Below, piece by piece: positions 1-8,258 of a stretch of 43,581 nucleotides of DNA. Position 1 is the first letter of the stretch; each line of letters begins with the position of its first letter. Source of the DNA: Bacillota bacterium (GTDB lineage: Bacteria; Bacillota_I; Bacilli_A; Erysipelotrichales; Erysipelotrichaceae); contig JAUNDJ010000006.1 of NCBI GenBank assembly GCA_030526175.1, forward strand, positions 1-43,581, written 5' to 3'. Made by a program: the position numbers and the translations under genes. The notes below the pieces were generated by a model. The model made no database searches, was not told where the DNA came from, and was given only the letters and a program-made list of their open reading frames with translations.

Positions 1-18
1 CGCTAAAGCTATATTGAA

Positions 19-41
19 CCCCAAGACAATCTTGGGGTTTT
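19..41 (+). terminator. Intrinsic terminator of an upstream plus-strand gene
   Basis: An 8-bp perfect stem (19-26 with 30-37, CCCCAAGA/TCTTGGGG) with a 3-base loop is followed by TTTT. The T-run is only on the plus-strand side, so it should end a gene lying before the window. A TAA at 4-6 could be that gene's stop, but this cannot be confirmed here. Confidence 0.75.
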
Positions 42-52
42 CTACAAACAAT

Positions 53-81
53 AAAACTCAAGGACTAACTCCTTGAGTTTT
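53..81. terminator. Bidirectional intrinsic terminator
   Basis: The 12-base arms 53-64 and 70-81 (AAAACTCAAGGA/TCCTTGAGTTTT) pair perfectly around CTAAC. The minus-strand gene ending at 82 stops right at the base of the stem. T-runs flank the hairpin on both strands, so it can end transcription from either side. Confidence 0.85.
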
Positions 82-1887
82 TTAAAATAATCGATTCGAT
101 TGATATAAATAATACGTGTTACAAATTGTTAATGGTCTAGTATTTTCCAAATAGCTTTGAATATGTTTTCTATCCTTTTCCCATTTCTCAAAAGCCGATT
201 TCATACTTTCCGATTTGCCGCGCGAATGAATCAAAAACTCTAAATGTTTTAACACTTCTTCTTTAGAAACGATTCCTTCATCAATCATAATTTCTAAAAT
301 ACGTGTTCGCTGCACATCGCTTAATTGATCTTTAGCCGTATTATATCCATATAAATGCAACATGCTTTCTTCACTATACCCTCGGAAAGTAGATTCTGTA
401 TTCTCTGTCCAATACGAATCACCAACAACTTTACACAATGGACTTCCATATTTTTTTATACGATCAATACATTCATCCAATACATAATACCGGCCACAAT
501 TTGTACAATAATAAGCAGGTGTGTACACTTCATTCGTATTTCCTTTTTCATCCACCACTTTCACTATCGCAGTTAAATGCAAAAGCTTGTGATGAAAACA
601 GTTTTTTAATTCGGTTTGTGTTAAAAAATCCGATATTTGGATATGAACGGGTTCACCTTCTTCCATTTCCATGATCATCGGTTCTTCCAAGTTCATATTC
701 TTAAAATCGTAATAGTAACTAAACTCTTCTTTATAACTCTCTTTTGAAAGATAAAACTGATTTTGTGAATCCTTATATAACTTAACAATCTGATCTGGTA
801 ATAAATAAGCAAGTTGTTGCCGACGTGTTTGTTCTTTAATCGAATCCAATGGTCCTAAAAAGATTGTCTGCCCCATTGTAAAAACATCCACATTTTCTTT
901 TCCATCTTCGCCTTCAAAATATAAGATAATAGAATCATCTTTAGAAATAGAAGAAATCATTGTTTTAAAAATCCGATTGGCATTAAAAGGGACATCTGAA
1001 AAATATGTCGCTTTTTTAATATCGATTCGACCAATGGAATTAAAATCTTCATTAAATGGACGAGATACAATAAACTTAAATCGAACATACCCATCTTTTA
1101 CTAAATAGATTGTATCGTTAGTTTGTATCGATTTAATTACAGTCCATAAAGCTTCCACATTTGCGTTATTCGCAAGCTTATTCCCATAATAATGGCGGAT
1201 ACTCTCTTGTAACATACTAGGCGAATCAAAGTTTAATCCAGCCAACAATTTCCAGCCAAAGTTTAAAGACCCTTTGTATTCAATGTGCCATGGATCTTTT
1301 GAAGCAGGATGATCTAAGTTCAGAATCCAACATCTTTGACTTCTTTCTCTAACCTTTTGTCCAATATACTTCTTAAAATAAGGTCCATCTTCTTCACGTT
1401 CCAGATCAAATTCTCGTTTAATATCGATTTCCAATTCCGATTGATCAACAATATCAACAATTTTGAAAAAAAGAGTTAGAACTGTATTCAGATTCGCATG
1501 ATACACATCTTTTTGAGAATTCCATTGAAGTATTGTTTTATTTTCATCCGGAAAAAATACTTGATTGGAATAAATAGTATGATTTAAAAATGTAAATTTA
1601 AAAGTTTCAACTTCCTCTTCTTCCGGAAAAGGACGGGATTCTAAAAGATCCTTGATTGTAAAAATATCCTGTTCGGATTGTAAAATATCAAGTATTCGAT
1701 TGGTACAATCGGTACTCAATGGAAATACCCACTTAAATTGATTCTCCTTAATAAAAACCAAAGAATCCTTTAAGACAATAAATTTCTTCATTTCAAAAAG
1801 TGACATTGATTTAGATTTTTCAAAACTAAAAATAGAATTCTTTTCTAATGTTTCAATTTCATCATATCCAGTTAAGTGCATTTCCAT
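82..1887 (-). CDS. Uncharacterised 601-aa protein with a four-cysteine zinc knuckle
   Basis: I do not recognise a named function. The protein is cytoplasmic by appearance, with no signal peptide or membrane segment. Residues 461-485 carry CxxC-x8-C-x11-C (CTNCGRYY... then PLC), a probable zinc-binding unit. It is followed by a helical, charged C-terminal region (about 515-580) starting near LHLYGYN. I have the impression that similar C-termini occur in other unannotated Firmicutes proteins. An upstream TTG is possible, but the ATG at 1887 is preferred: AAAGGAG lies 9 bases before it and only about 3 before the TTG. It is the last gene of the LRR/exonuclease cluster but has its own TATAAT, so it may also be transcribed alone. 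It ends at a strong terminator. Confidence 0.8.
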   Translation of the reverse strand: MEMHLTGYDEIETLEKNSIFSFEKSKSMSLFEMKKFIVLKDSLVFIKENQFKWVFPLSTDCTNRILDILQSEQDIFTIKDLLESRPFPEEEEVETFKFTFLNHTIYSNQVFFPDENKTILQWNSQKDVYHANLNTVLTLFFKIVDIVDQSELEIDIKREFDLEREEDGPYFKKYIGQKVRERSQRCWILNLDHPASKDPWHIEYKGSLNFGWKLLAGLNFDSPSMLQESIRHYYGNKLANNANVEALWTVIKSIQTNDTIYLVKDGYVRFKFIVSRPFNEDFNSIGRIDIKKATYFSDVPFNANRIFKTMISSISKDDSIILYFEGEDGKENVDVFTMGQTIFLGPLDSIKEQTRRQQLAYLLPDQIVKLYKDSQNQFYLSKESYKEEFSYYYDFKNMNLEEPMIMEMEEGEPVHIQISDFLTQTELKNCFHHKLLHLTAIVKVVDEKGNTNEVYTPAYYCTNCGRYYVLDECIDRIKKYGSPLCKVVGDSYWTENTESTFRGYSEESMLHLYGYNTAKDQLSDVQRTRILEIMIDEGIVSKEEVLKHLEFLIHSRGKSESMKSAFEKWEKDRKHIQSYLENTRPLTICNTYYLYQSNRLF

Positions 1888-1907
1888 ATACAAATTCTCC
1901 TTTAACT

Positions 1908-1913
1908 ATTATA
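1908..1913 (-). promoter_or_regulatory. Probable -10 element (TATAAT) for the 601-aa gene
   Basis: A perfect TATAAT lies about 20 bases before the AAAGGAG/ATG of the downstream gene and just after a hairpin with a T-run. No good -35 hexamer is visible at 17 bases, so strength is uncertain. Confidence 0.5.
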
Positions 1914-1914
1914 C

Positions 1915-1948
1915 AAGAAAAAAAGGGGAATGCACGAACTTGTGATTC
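1915..1948 (-). terminator. Probable terminator after the pseudo-hydrolase gene
   Basis: On the minus strand, GAATCAC pairs with GTG(C)ATTC (1942-1948 with 1928-1935, one bulged base) around a 6-base loop. CCCC and a run of Ts follow. It separates the 601-aa gene from the four genes before it. Confidence 0.55.
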
Positions 1949-1963
1949 TCTTTTTTAAATCTT

Positions 1964-2899
1964 CTAATTACAAGTAAACATGCTTACACGATCAAGTAAA
2001 TCTTGACTTTCCTCCAATTCAGGATGCTCTATCGCAAAAGAATGACATAATTCTTCGTTTTTATACTTCTTCAAACGTGCATTTTTTCCTGCATTGATGC
2101 AAGATTTATATAATCGTTCACAACCGCCTCGGTTTGAATCTTTGCTCGAAGTAAAAATGTATAGTGGTGGTAATTCACAATGGTGTACTAAAAAATCCGT
2201 TTGCGTAAACTCTCCATACTTAGTTTTCCAATCAAAACCCCAAATCTGATTCGCAAAAACGTTTTTCTTTTCATCTTTTTTTATAGTTTGGAATGCACCA
2301 CTAATCAAAACCAGACTCTGAATCTTATACTTTGAAGGAGATACTTCAAATAAACGAGATATCTGGCTGCTACGAGAAGCCGCCGCAAGATACAAAGCCA
2401 ACAAAGCCCCCGCTCCATTACCAATCAAATGGATTTTCTCAACTATATCTACCTTCTTTGACAATTGCGATATGGCTTCGTCAATATGATTAGAAATCGC
2501 TTGTAACATGTCGGATATTTTATTCTCCGGAGCTAATGGATATTGAACAGATATTACAATACACCCTTGTTCACTCAAAAATGAATTAAAGACATTATTC
2601 GAATCCTTATTCCCAGTAATAAAAGATCCTCCATATAGACTAATAATAATTTTTTCCCTTCCTAAAAACATTTTCGGATAAAAAATATTAAAATTTTCAT
2701 ATTCTTCAAGAACGACTCGTCTTGAAATAGATTGCACTTTTTCTTTTTTCTTTTGTTTCTTATTAAAATCCTTTCTTTCTTGATTAACTAAAAAACGAAA
2801 CAAACGGCTGTTTGGCTTTTTTATCTCATGAAATATCACGAATAAAATAAGCATTATTATTCCAATTAATATCAGAACAGCAACTCCTAGTTTTCCCAT
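1964..2899 (-). CDS. Membrane-anchored alpha/beta-hydrolase-fold protein lacking the nucleophile serine
   Basis: The first about 23 residues are one hydrophobic segment (GVAVLILIGIIMLILFVIF), followed by a basic linker. The rest matches the HSL/carboxylesterase type of alpha/beta hydrolase: oxyanion-loop-like LYGGSF (about 89-94), YPLAPE (120-125), and candidate acid and histidine residues at SSKD (Asp254) and CHSF (His286). The nucleophile elbow reads G-N-G-A-G at 160-164, so the usual GxSxG serine is glycine; the codons are GGT AAT GGA GCG GGG. Ordinary esterase activity is therefore unlikely and a binding or scaffold role is possible. A GTG at 2908 would overlap the preceding TGA, but ATG at 2899 has the better spacing from AGAGGTGA. 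Cluster context: directly after the exonuclease gene. Confidence 0.85.
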   Translation of the reverse strand: MGKLGVAVLILIGIIMLILFVIFHEIKKPNSRLFRFLVNQERKDFNKKQKKKEKVQSISRRVVLEEYENFNIFYPKMFLGREKIIISLYGGSFITGNKDSNNVFNSFLSEQGCIVISVQYPLAPENKISDMLQAISNHIDEAISQLSKKVDIVEKIHLIGNGAGALLALYLAAASRSSQISRLFEVSPSKYKIQSLVLISGAFQTIKKDEKKNVFANQIWGFDWKTKYGEFTQTDFLVHHCELPPLYIFTSSKDSNRGGCERLYKSCINAGKNARLKKYKNEELCHSFAIEHPELEESQDLLDRVSMFTCN

Positions 2900-2904
2900 T
2901 ACAC

Positions 2905-3468
2905 TCACCTCTTTATAGCCGAAACCTTATATACTTCTAAAGGATGCGACAAGTATTGCATAATTTTCAATTCGTCAAGTGCATCACACAAGGCATTATG
3001 TACTTCTCGATAATCCTCATTCTTACTCAATAATTGAAGAATCGGTTCGACACCATAATTTCGTTTTAATCGCCCTGTCTTAAAACATGGCATTTGTTCA
3101 TGAATAAATGAATTGTACTCTTTATATGCGGCTAAACGCAAGATGTCATACCATTCAAATTCTTGAAGTTGAGGCAAATGTGAAAAATCAAAACCAGCAT
3201 TATACGCAAATATTTTTTTTACACCATATAACGCGAACCAGTCTAAAATATCTTCAATAGCTTGTTGATAAGAACAGATACGATTTACACGAACAGAATC
3301 TATAAACAAGACACTAGAAAATAATCCACCTTTTTTATAAGCAGGATCTATCACAATATACTTTCCTCGAAAAGGTTCCATTGTGATTTCATCCGCCAAA
3401 ACAATTCCTATCGACATTACTTCATTTTTCCAGTTTGTTTCTGTATCTAATACTGCAAAATATCCCAT
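2905..3468 (-). CDS. DEDDh 3'-5' exonuclease (DnaQ-like)
   Basis: A 187-residue single-domain nuclease of the DnaQ/RNase T superfamily, which removes nucleotides from 3' ends using two metal ions. The motifs are complete: ExoI DTET (Asp8, Glu10), ExoII with FAYNAGFD (Asp94), and ExoIII with His157 and Asp162 in VHNALCD. The His five residues before the last Asp makes it the DEDDh type. It lacks polymerase, BRCT or helicase domains, so whether it acts on DNA or RNA is open. It sits 5 bases after the Cys-tailed unknown and runs into the pseudo-hydrolase gene, so co-translation is likely. AGGA is 7 bases before the ATG. Confidence 0.88.
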   Translation of the reverse strand: MGYFAVLDTETNWKNEVMSIGIVLADEITMEPFRGKYIVIDPAYKKGGLFSSVLFIDSVRVNRICSYQQAIEDILDWFALYGVKKIFAYNAGFDFSHLPQLQEFEWYDILRLAAYKEYNSFIHEQMPCFKTGRLKRNYGVEPILQLLSKNEDYREVHNALCDALDELKIMQYLSHPLEVYKVSAIKR

Positions 3469-3473
3469 ATATT

Positions 3474-4166
3474 TTATTCCTGAATTTCCAACCGTTTACC
3501 ACAAGTGCATTCCACACAAATCTTATGTTTTCCAAATATATAAAGAAAATCCTCTTCAAGGCAATGTGGATGTCCTTTTATAAAATTTTGAACTTCCAAA
3601 ATAGATTTTCCTTGAATCATAAATGTTTTTTCTTTTGGTTTAAAAGAATGAACTTCTTGAAGACACGTTGTGCTAATATCATCCATTCCAAAAAAAGCTT
3701 CTTCTTCAAACCAAAGGTTCTTTTTTGGAAAAGTAGAAAGTACATCCTTTCCTTTTTTAATATGAATCCATTCAGAAAAAGAAACATCATCTTTTTCAAA
3801 ACCATATTGTGCTATATCTGTTTCAATAATCAATGCTCGCGTTAAAAAATTTCTATATTTTAATTCTTTATTTTCAAAATAATTCTGTTCTTCCTGGATG
3901 ACATATATTGCTTGAATGGTTTCATCAACCATTATATCTTCAAAAGATTCATAAGAATCTTCTTCCAAAGAAAAGATGGCCGTGTTCTCTTCTTGACCAT
4001 AATAATCCAAAAATGAACTCGTATTACTGATTTCATAGTATTCATTTCCAATATGTAATTGTACATAAGCGTTGGATAAATGTGTCGATTCCAGAGACGT
4101 TAGTCCATAGCTATGAAATCTTTTTCCTATCCAAGAAGAAAAATCTTTTTTCCAACGAGTATCCAT
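3474..4166 (-). CDS. Uncharacterised 230-aa protein with a Cys-rich C-terminus
   Basis: No family is recognised. The protein is acidic, with no signal peptide or membrane span, and looks cytoplasmic. The C-terminus carries ICVECTCG (C-x2-C-x-C), with HPHC some 25 residues before; together these could bind a metal. It begins three bases after the end of the leucine-rich-repeat gene and has a strong AAAGGAG site 8 bases before the ATG, so it is made from the same transcript. The only functional clue is its constant company in this cluster: an LRR protein before it and a 3'-5' exonuclease after it. Confidence 0.75.
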   Translation of the reverse strand: MDTRWKKDFSSWIGKRFHSYGLTSLESTHLSNAYVQLHIGNEYYEISNTSSFLDYYGQEENTAIFSLEEDSYESFEDIMVDETIQAIYVIQEEQNYFENKELKYRNFLTRALIIETDIAQYGFEKDDVSFSEWIHIKKGKDVLSTFPKKNLWFEEEAFFGMDDISTTCLQEVHSFKPKEKTFMIQGKSILEVQNFIKGHPHCLEEDFLYIFGKHKICVECTCGKRLEIQE

Positions 4167-4169
4167 AAT

Positions 4170-6383
4170 CTATTCTCCTTTAAAATGAATCAATCTACGA
4201 TTCGCAAACGCTTCCGCATAAGAACCTGTTTTTCCATAAATTGTAAGGTTTGTACAATTTGAAAAAGAATCTGGATGTACCAGAACCAAAGACGCTGGCC
4301 ATAAAACCGTTTCTAAACGAGGACAATCCGAGAAAAAAGCCCCGTATTCGTCTTTCAAAATGGCATAAACCCCTTCTTCAAAAACAACTTTTTTTAAATT
4401 CGCCTGTTTCTGACAAATCGAAACTTGTAAAGTATGCAGGCTCTTAGGTATCCATAAGGACTCGATTCCATTAATTGAATAACGATCTAGACCAATAGTT
4501 CCATCTTTTATAATCAGATTTCTTTTATTCGAATACCAAAGATATTTTCCTATATAAAATTCAATTTCATTTTTAGACAATCGAGTTTCTTCGTAAAATT
4601 TTGTATCTTTAAATGCCCCCTGCACAATTTCTTTACATTCACAAGATGCAGCCCCTTCTAATGTCTCCAGCGATTTACAACCTAGAAAAGCTTGTGAAGA
4701 AATCTTTTTCAAAGACGTTGGTAAAACAACTTTTTCAAGTTTCCAACAATCTTTAAAACAAGCACTCTGAATTACTTCTATAGAAGGCAGGATCACTTGT
4801 TTCAATGCCTTACATCCAAGAAAAGCTTCTTCTTCTATCTCTCGGATTGAAGAAGGTAAGATTATGCTCTCTAATTTATCACATCCTTGAAAACAACCTT
4901 TACCTAAAGACAAACAACCCGGTTGTATCATAACACGCTTTAAAGAAGTACAATTCTTAAAAGAATGTGTACCTATTTTCTGCAAACTAGCTGGAAGCTC
5001 TACTTCTTCTAAAGATATACAATTTGAAAAAGCTTCTTCTGCAATTTCAACCGTATTATCTAATACCACTCGTTTTAAGGAGAAGCAGTTTTTAAAAGCT
5101 TCTTTTTCCAACAAAGGGGCTGAGCTAGTTATTGAATCAATACACATGTGATTCCTATATTTCCCAGATTCATAACATAAAGTATACGTTTCCCTTTTCT
5201 TTTTCTGTTTCCCCTTACGAGAAAAGTCAAACAATAAAGAAGGAAAAGCAGAAAGAGTCATGGCGCGTTTTTTTGAATACGACACACCTATCGAAGTCAT
5301 CCATTCACGAATTTGGATTAAAGGCGTCTCTATCCAATTTTCTTTTGTCCCAATTACCTTTTCCTTTCCATCCCAATATAAATAAAAGATACGAGAAGAA
5401 TCATTGATATCACGAACAATCATAAACACAGCACATTCTTTTTTGCCAATTCTTTTCCATATTTCTTCCAATAGCTCACAAGCATGAATTCTAGTGCTAT
5501 TACGAACAAATTGACTCTTCCAATTATCTATGCAGATATCTTGATTGTTCCCAAAATCAGAAAAGTCAGGCAGAGCAAAAGATTCAGGAAAAGGTTCGAT
5601 TTCCTTCCAATCCACCTCTTCTTTGGTAGAAATGAACAAAGAAGCATTTCCTTGCGTTCCATATGTTAAATATTGACCTTCTAAATTATCCCATAAACGA
5701 TTGTCAATAACAGTGTATCTAGAATTGTCTTTCAGCTCTATTTTTTCTAACGCATAACATCTAGAAAACGCACTAGGATCGATATACTCAATCGATGCTG
5801 GTAAAGTGAGATGAGTAAATGTCGAGAAAGAAAGAAATGTATCTTTTTCAATGTATTTTACACCATCAGGAATGATAAGTGTTTTGCCAAAGTTCAGATT
5901 CTGAACATTACCTGCATAAAGATAGTCTTGGCACTTTTTGGTGTTTGTAGCAAGTATTACAGGTTCTTCTTTTATAATTTGAAGCGTATCATAATCGGAA
6001 AATTGAAACTCCTCAAAACATATTTGTGGATCTTTTTTCCCTTGTTCAAAAAATACATACGTACCTTCTTCCATATCGTAGTTATACAACCTTTCAAAAG
6101 AAGATGAGGTATTATAATATATCGCTTTTATAGATATCGCTTTAACATGAGCAATTGACGGTAGTTTTCTTTCAATTTGCCAAATTGAAGCATCCATTTT
6201 CTGGTAAAACTCTTCAACATTTTTAGAACATCCCAATTGTTTAGGACTTGTTAAGAATACTATGCCACTTTGCCATTTGTCTTTATAAAAAGTTAGAGTA
6301 TCTATTTTATGCGTATAAGATTTTTTTTGCCCATTTTTAAAATGTATCGTAAGTATATATTCAAAATAATTGCTTTTTTTCAT
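4170..6383 (-). CDS. Cytoplasmic BspA-type leucine-rich-repeat protein (LRR_5)
   Basis: A 737-residue protein with three blocks of BspA/LRR_5 repeats: one near 170-220, a long one near 425-595 (units of the type 'AF.NC.SLK.V.LP.SL..I'), and a terminal one near 630-725. It ends in the typical closing unit TIYGKTGSYAEAFA. A unique region of about 200 residues (240-420) separates the first two blocks and ends in a lysine-rich stretch. Most BspA-type proteins are secreted and have a signal peptide, whereas this one starts MKKSNYFEYILTIHF with none and has no sorting motif. It therefore probably acts inside the cell as a binding platform. It is the first gene of the cluster. AGAGGG precedes the ATG by 9 bases; no convincing promoter is visible in the 85-base gap, so read-through from the lipoprotein gene is possible. 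Confidence 0.85.
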   Translation of the reverse strand: MKKSNYFEYILTIHFKNGQKKSYTHKIDTLTFYKDKWQSGIVFLTSPKQLGCSKNVEEFYQKMDASIWQIERKLPSIAHVKAISIKAIYYNTSSSFERLYNYDMEEGTYVFFEQGKKDPQICFEEFQFSDYDTLQIIKEEPVILATNTKKCQDYLYAGNVQNLNFGKTLIIPDGVKYIEKDTFLSFSTFTHLTLPASIEYIDPSAFSRCYALEKIELKDNSRYTVIDNRLWDNLEGQYLTYGTQGNASLFISTKEEVDWKEIEPFPESFALPDFSDFGNNQDICIDNWKSQFVRNSTRIHACELLEEIWKRIGKKECAVFMIVRDINDSSRIFYLYWDGKEKVIGTKENWIETPLIQIREWMTSIGVSYSKKRAMTLSAFPSLLFDFSRKGKQKKKRETYTLCYESGKYRNHMCIDSITSSAPLLEKEAFKNCFSLKRVVLDNTVEIAEEAFSNCISLEEVELPASLQKIGTHSFKNCTSLKRVMIQPGCLSLGKGCFQGCDKLESIILPSSIREIEEEAFLGCKALKQVILPSIEVIQSACFKDCWKLEKVVLPTSLKKISSQAFLGCKSLETLEGAASCECKEIVQGAFKDTKFYEETRLSKNEIEFYIGKYLWYSNKRNLIIKDGTIGLDRYSINGIESLWIPKSLHTLQVSICQKQANLKKVVFEEGVYAILKDEYGAFFSDCPRLETVLWPASLVLVHPDSFSNCTNLTIYGKTGSYAEAFANRRLIHFKGE

Positions 6384-6417
6384 GCATTAATTCCCTCTAG
6401 ATAAGTTTACACACAAA

Positions 6418-6448
6418 ACTAAAAAAAAGAAATCACAAAGATTTCTTT
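6418..6448 (-). terminator. Intrinsic terminator of the TPR/SH3 lipoprotein gene
   Basis: A 9-bp perfect stem (6440-6448 with 6426-6434, AAAGAAATC/GATTTCTTT on the minus strand) with a 5-base loop is followed on the minus strand by a long T-run. Confidence 0.8.
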
Positions 6449-6468
6449 CTATCTTATCTGCATATCTC

Positions 6469-7446
6469 TTAATAAACAATAAATACATCATCACAGCTCA
6501 TCGTACGATTCACATTTCCAGTAAATGTGGATGCATCTCGATAACCACCAAGACCATTCACGGCTGGACACACTTGTTCAATAAAAGTATTGTTGTCATT
6601 ATTAAAATCTGCGGAAACTGGTACACGATTTCGATAGAACGATAAGTATTCCGTCTGTGAATCCTTAATACATACATAGCCCGTGGATAAGACCCCCCAA
6701 TAGCTTCCATCGTCCGCTTTAACGATTTCATCAATCACGATTTGTAGCTGACTAGCAAAACTTCCTTCAACACTTGAAAAAACATTGGCTTCACTACGAA
6801 CGTTCATTCGATAATTCGAAATATACATCCCTGGTACATATTCATAAGGGCTTTGTTCAACAATCACAATCGCTTGTTTTTCTAAAACATTCCCTTTTTT
6901 GTCTTTTAAAGTTACAGTAAGGGGGTATTGCCCGGCTTTTTGAAAATCCACTTTTGAATCATTCACAATCATTGAAAATTCAATTGCACATTTCCCTTCA
7001 AAATAATCGTTATAATCAATAACACTATTCTCATAGACGGTAATTTGATCTACCGCTTTTGAAAATTGTAAATTGGTTACTTCTAACGGTTTATCTTCTT
7101 TACTTTTCCCAATTTGTTCCAAAAATTGTTTATATTCCTTTTCTGATAAGTTCTTTTCTGCCTCATTTTCAATTTCAGTACAACCTTTTTTATCCGATAA
7201 CTCCGTATAAGCTTTATACAATTTGGCATAGACTTCAGATTTTGTTCGATCTTTTTCAAAGGCTTTTAAATAGTTTTGTACAGCTTTTTGATAATTTTTT
7301 TGTTTAAAAAGAACATCTCCATGTTCTAAATATGAAATATAAGTTTCTTGTTCCTGTATTTCTTTTTTATTCGTATCCGTAGTTGTGTTCGCACATCCTA
7401 CACATAGAAGTGAAGACAATAAAAACGCATATAGGATTTTTTTCAT
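6469..7446 (-). CDS. Lipoprotein with TPR, Ig-like and bacterial SH3 domains
   Basis: The N-terminus is a lipoprotein signal peptide with the modified cysteine at about Cys18 (LLCVGC), so the protein should be anchored on the outer face of the membrane. Then follow a short TPR-like helical repeat (about 40-110), an Ig-like region of the DUF5011 kind (about 125-200, ending with a strand pattern typical of 'AGQYPLTVTLKD'), and a bacterial SH3 domain (about 205-275, containing MNVRSEAN). SH3 domains of this type often bind cell-wall material; the exact ligand is unknown. A monocistronic unit: extended -10 promoter upstream and a terminator downstream. GGAG lies 7 bases before the ATG. Confidence 0.82.
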   Translation of the reverse strand: MKKILYAFLLSSLLCVGCANTTTDTNKKEIQEQETYISYLEHGDVLFKQKNYQKAVQNYLKAFEKDRTKSEVYAKLYKAYTELSDKKGCTEIENEAEKNLSEKEYKQFLEQIGKSKEDKPLEVTNLQFSKAVDQITVYENSVIDYNDYFEGKCAIEFSMIVNDSKVDFQKAGQYPLTVTLKDKKGNVLEKQAIVIVEQSPYEYVPGMYISNYRMNVRSEANVFSSVEGSFASQLQIVIDEIVKADDGSYWGVLSTGYVCIKDSQTEYLSFYRNRVPVSADFNNDNNTFIEQVCPAVNGLGGYRDASTFTGNVNRTMSCDDVFIVY

Positions 7447-7469
7447 ACGATTTCTCCATAATTACTACT

Positions 7470-7478
7470 ATTATACCA
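7470..7478 (-). promoter_or_regulatory. Extended -10 promoter (TGGTATAAT) for the lipoprotein gene
   Basis: A perfect extended -10 TGnTATAAT lies 23 bases before the ATG. The -35 region is not recognisable, as expected for extended -10 promoters. Confidence 0.7.
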
Positions 7479-7491
7479 ATTTTTAAATAAG

Positions 7492-7515
7492 AAAAAAGAG
7501 TTCCAAGAACTCTTT
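7492..7515 (-). terminator. Intrinsic terminator of murT-gatD
   Basis: The perfect 9-bp stem AAAGAGTTC/GAACTCTTT (7495-7503 with 7507-7515) has a 3-base loop. On the minus strand it is followed by TTTTTT. The gatD TAA (7514-7516) overlaps the base of the stem. Confidence 0.85.
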
Positions 7516-8257
7516 ATTTCATCAATCGTTGTATTAAAACTTGACGAGCGTTTTTATCAAATTCGTTTTCTAAAGGCATTAAATCTTCCATCTTAAATTC
7601 TGGATGATGTTTTTGGAGCGATTTCATAATCACAAAATCTGCCACATCTGGATTTTTTGGAAGTAAAGGACCATGTAAATATGTACCCAAAATATGTCCG
7701 TCATAGAATCCTTCATAACCGCCTTCAAAACTGTTTCCATAGCCCACTAATACTTTTCCTAATGGGGATTTTACATGTAAAGTTTGGCCGCCATGATTTT
7801 CAAACCCGATAATTTTTGTTTGCAGACCATCTAAATTTGCATCAATGATGATATTCCCGATACAGCGAGACCCTTCTTTTCCCGTATCCGTATAATAATC
7901 GTAGAATTGAAGGCCTTCTATTTTTGAGTTATCCGCCGCTATATAGTATTGACCAAACAATTGATAACCTCCACAGATTAATAGAACAAATGTTTTTTCG
8001 TCCATGGCTTTTTGAATATTCTCTTTTCGACTTAGTAAATCAGGAATAAGGTTGATTTGTTCCTTATCCGCTCCTCCACCTAAAAAGATTAAATCGTAAG
8101 TACTTAAGTCTCTTTCTTCCCCTATGCCACATGTATCTAAAATAAATTCGATTCCACGATCTTCGCATCGTTTTTTTAGTACCATCATATTTCCTTTATC
8201 ACCATAAAGGTCCATAAAATCGTGATACATCCAACATACTCTCATTGTATACTTCAT
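7514..8257 (-). CDS. gatD: Lipid II isoglutaminyl synthase, glutaminase subunit GatD
   Basis: GatD is a class I (CobB/CobQ-type) glutamine amidotransferase that releases ammonia from glutamine for MurT. MurT then amidates the D-glutamate of the lipid II stem peptide to D-isoglutamine on the inner face of the membrane. Seen here: the nucleophile Cys95 in LLICGGYQLFG, the catalytic histidine at about 195 in GTYLHGPLLP, and the glycine-rich LGGGADKEQ and FENHGGQ loops typical of GatD. At 247 residues it is the usual size. It starts one base after the murT stop, so the two subunits are translated together. A possible AAGGGG site lies 10 bases before the ATG. Confidence 0.95.
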   Translation of the reverse strand: MKYTMRVCWMYHDFMDLYGDKGNMMVLKKRCEDRGIEFILDTCGIGEERDLSTYDLIFLGGGADKEQINLIPDLLSRKENIQKAMDEKTFVLLICGGYQLFGQYYIAADNSKIEGLQFYDYYTDTGKEGSRCIGNIIIDANLDGLQTKIIGFENHGGQTLHVKSPLGKVLVGYGNSFEGGYEGFYDGHILGTYLHGPLLPKNPDVADFVIMKSLQKHHPEFKMEDLMPLENEFDKNARQVLIQRLMK

Positions 8258-8258
8258 C

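Noticed and set aside
3435-3845. 136-codon plus-strand open frame
   Set aside because: Antisense to the Cys-tailed gene; Phe/Lys-rich composition is what complementing AT-rich Glu/Lys codons gives.
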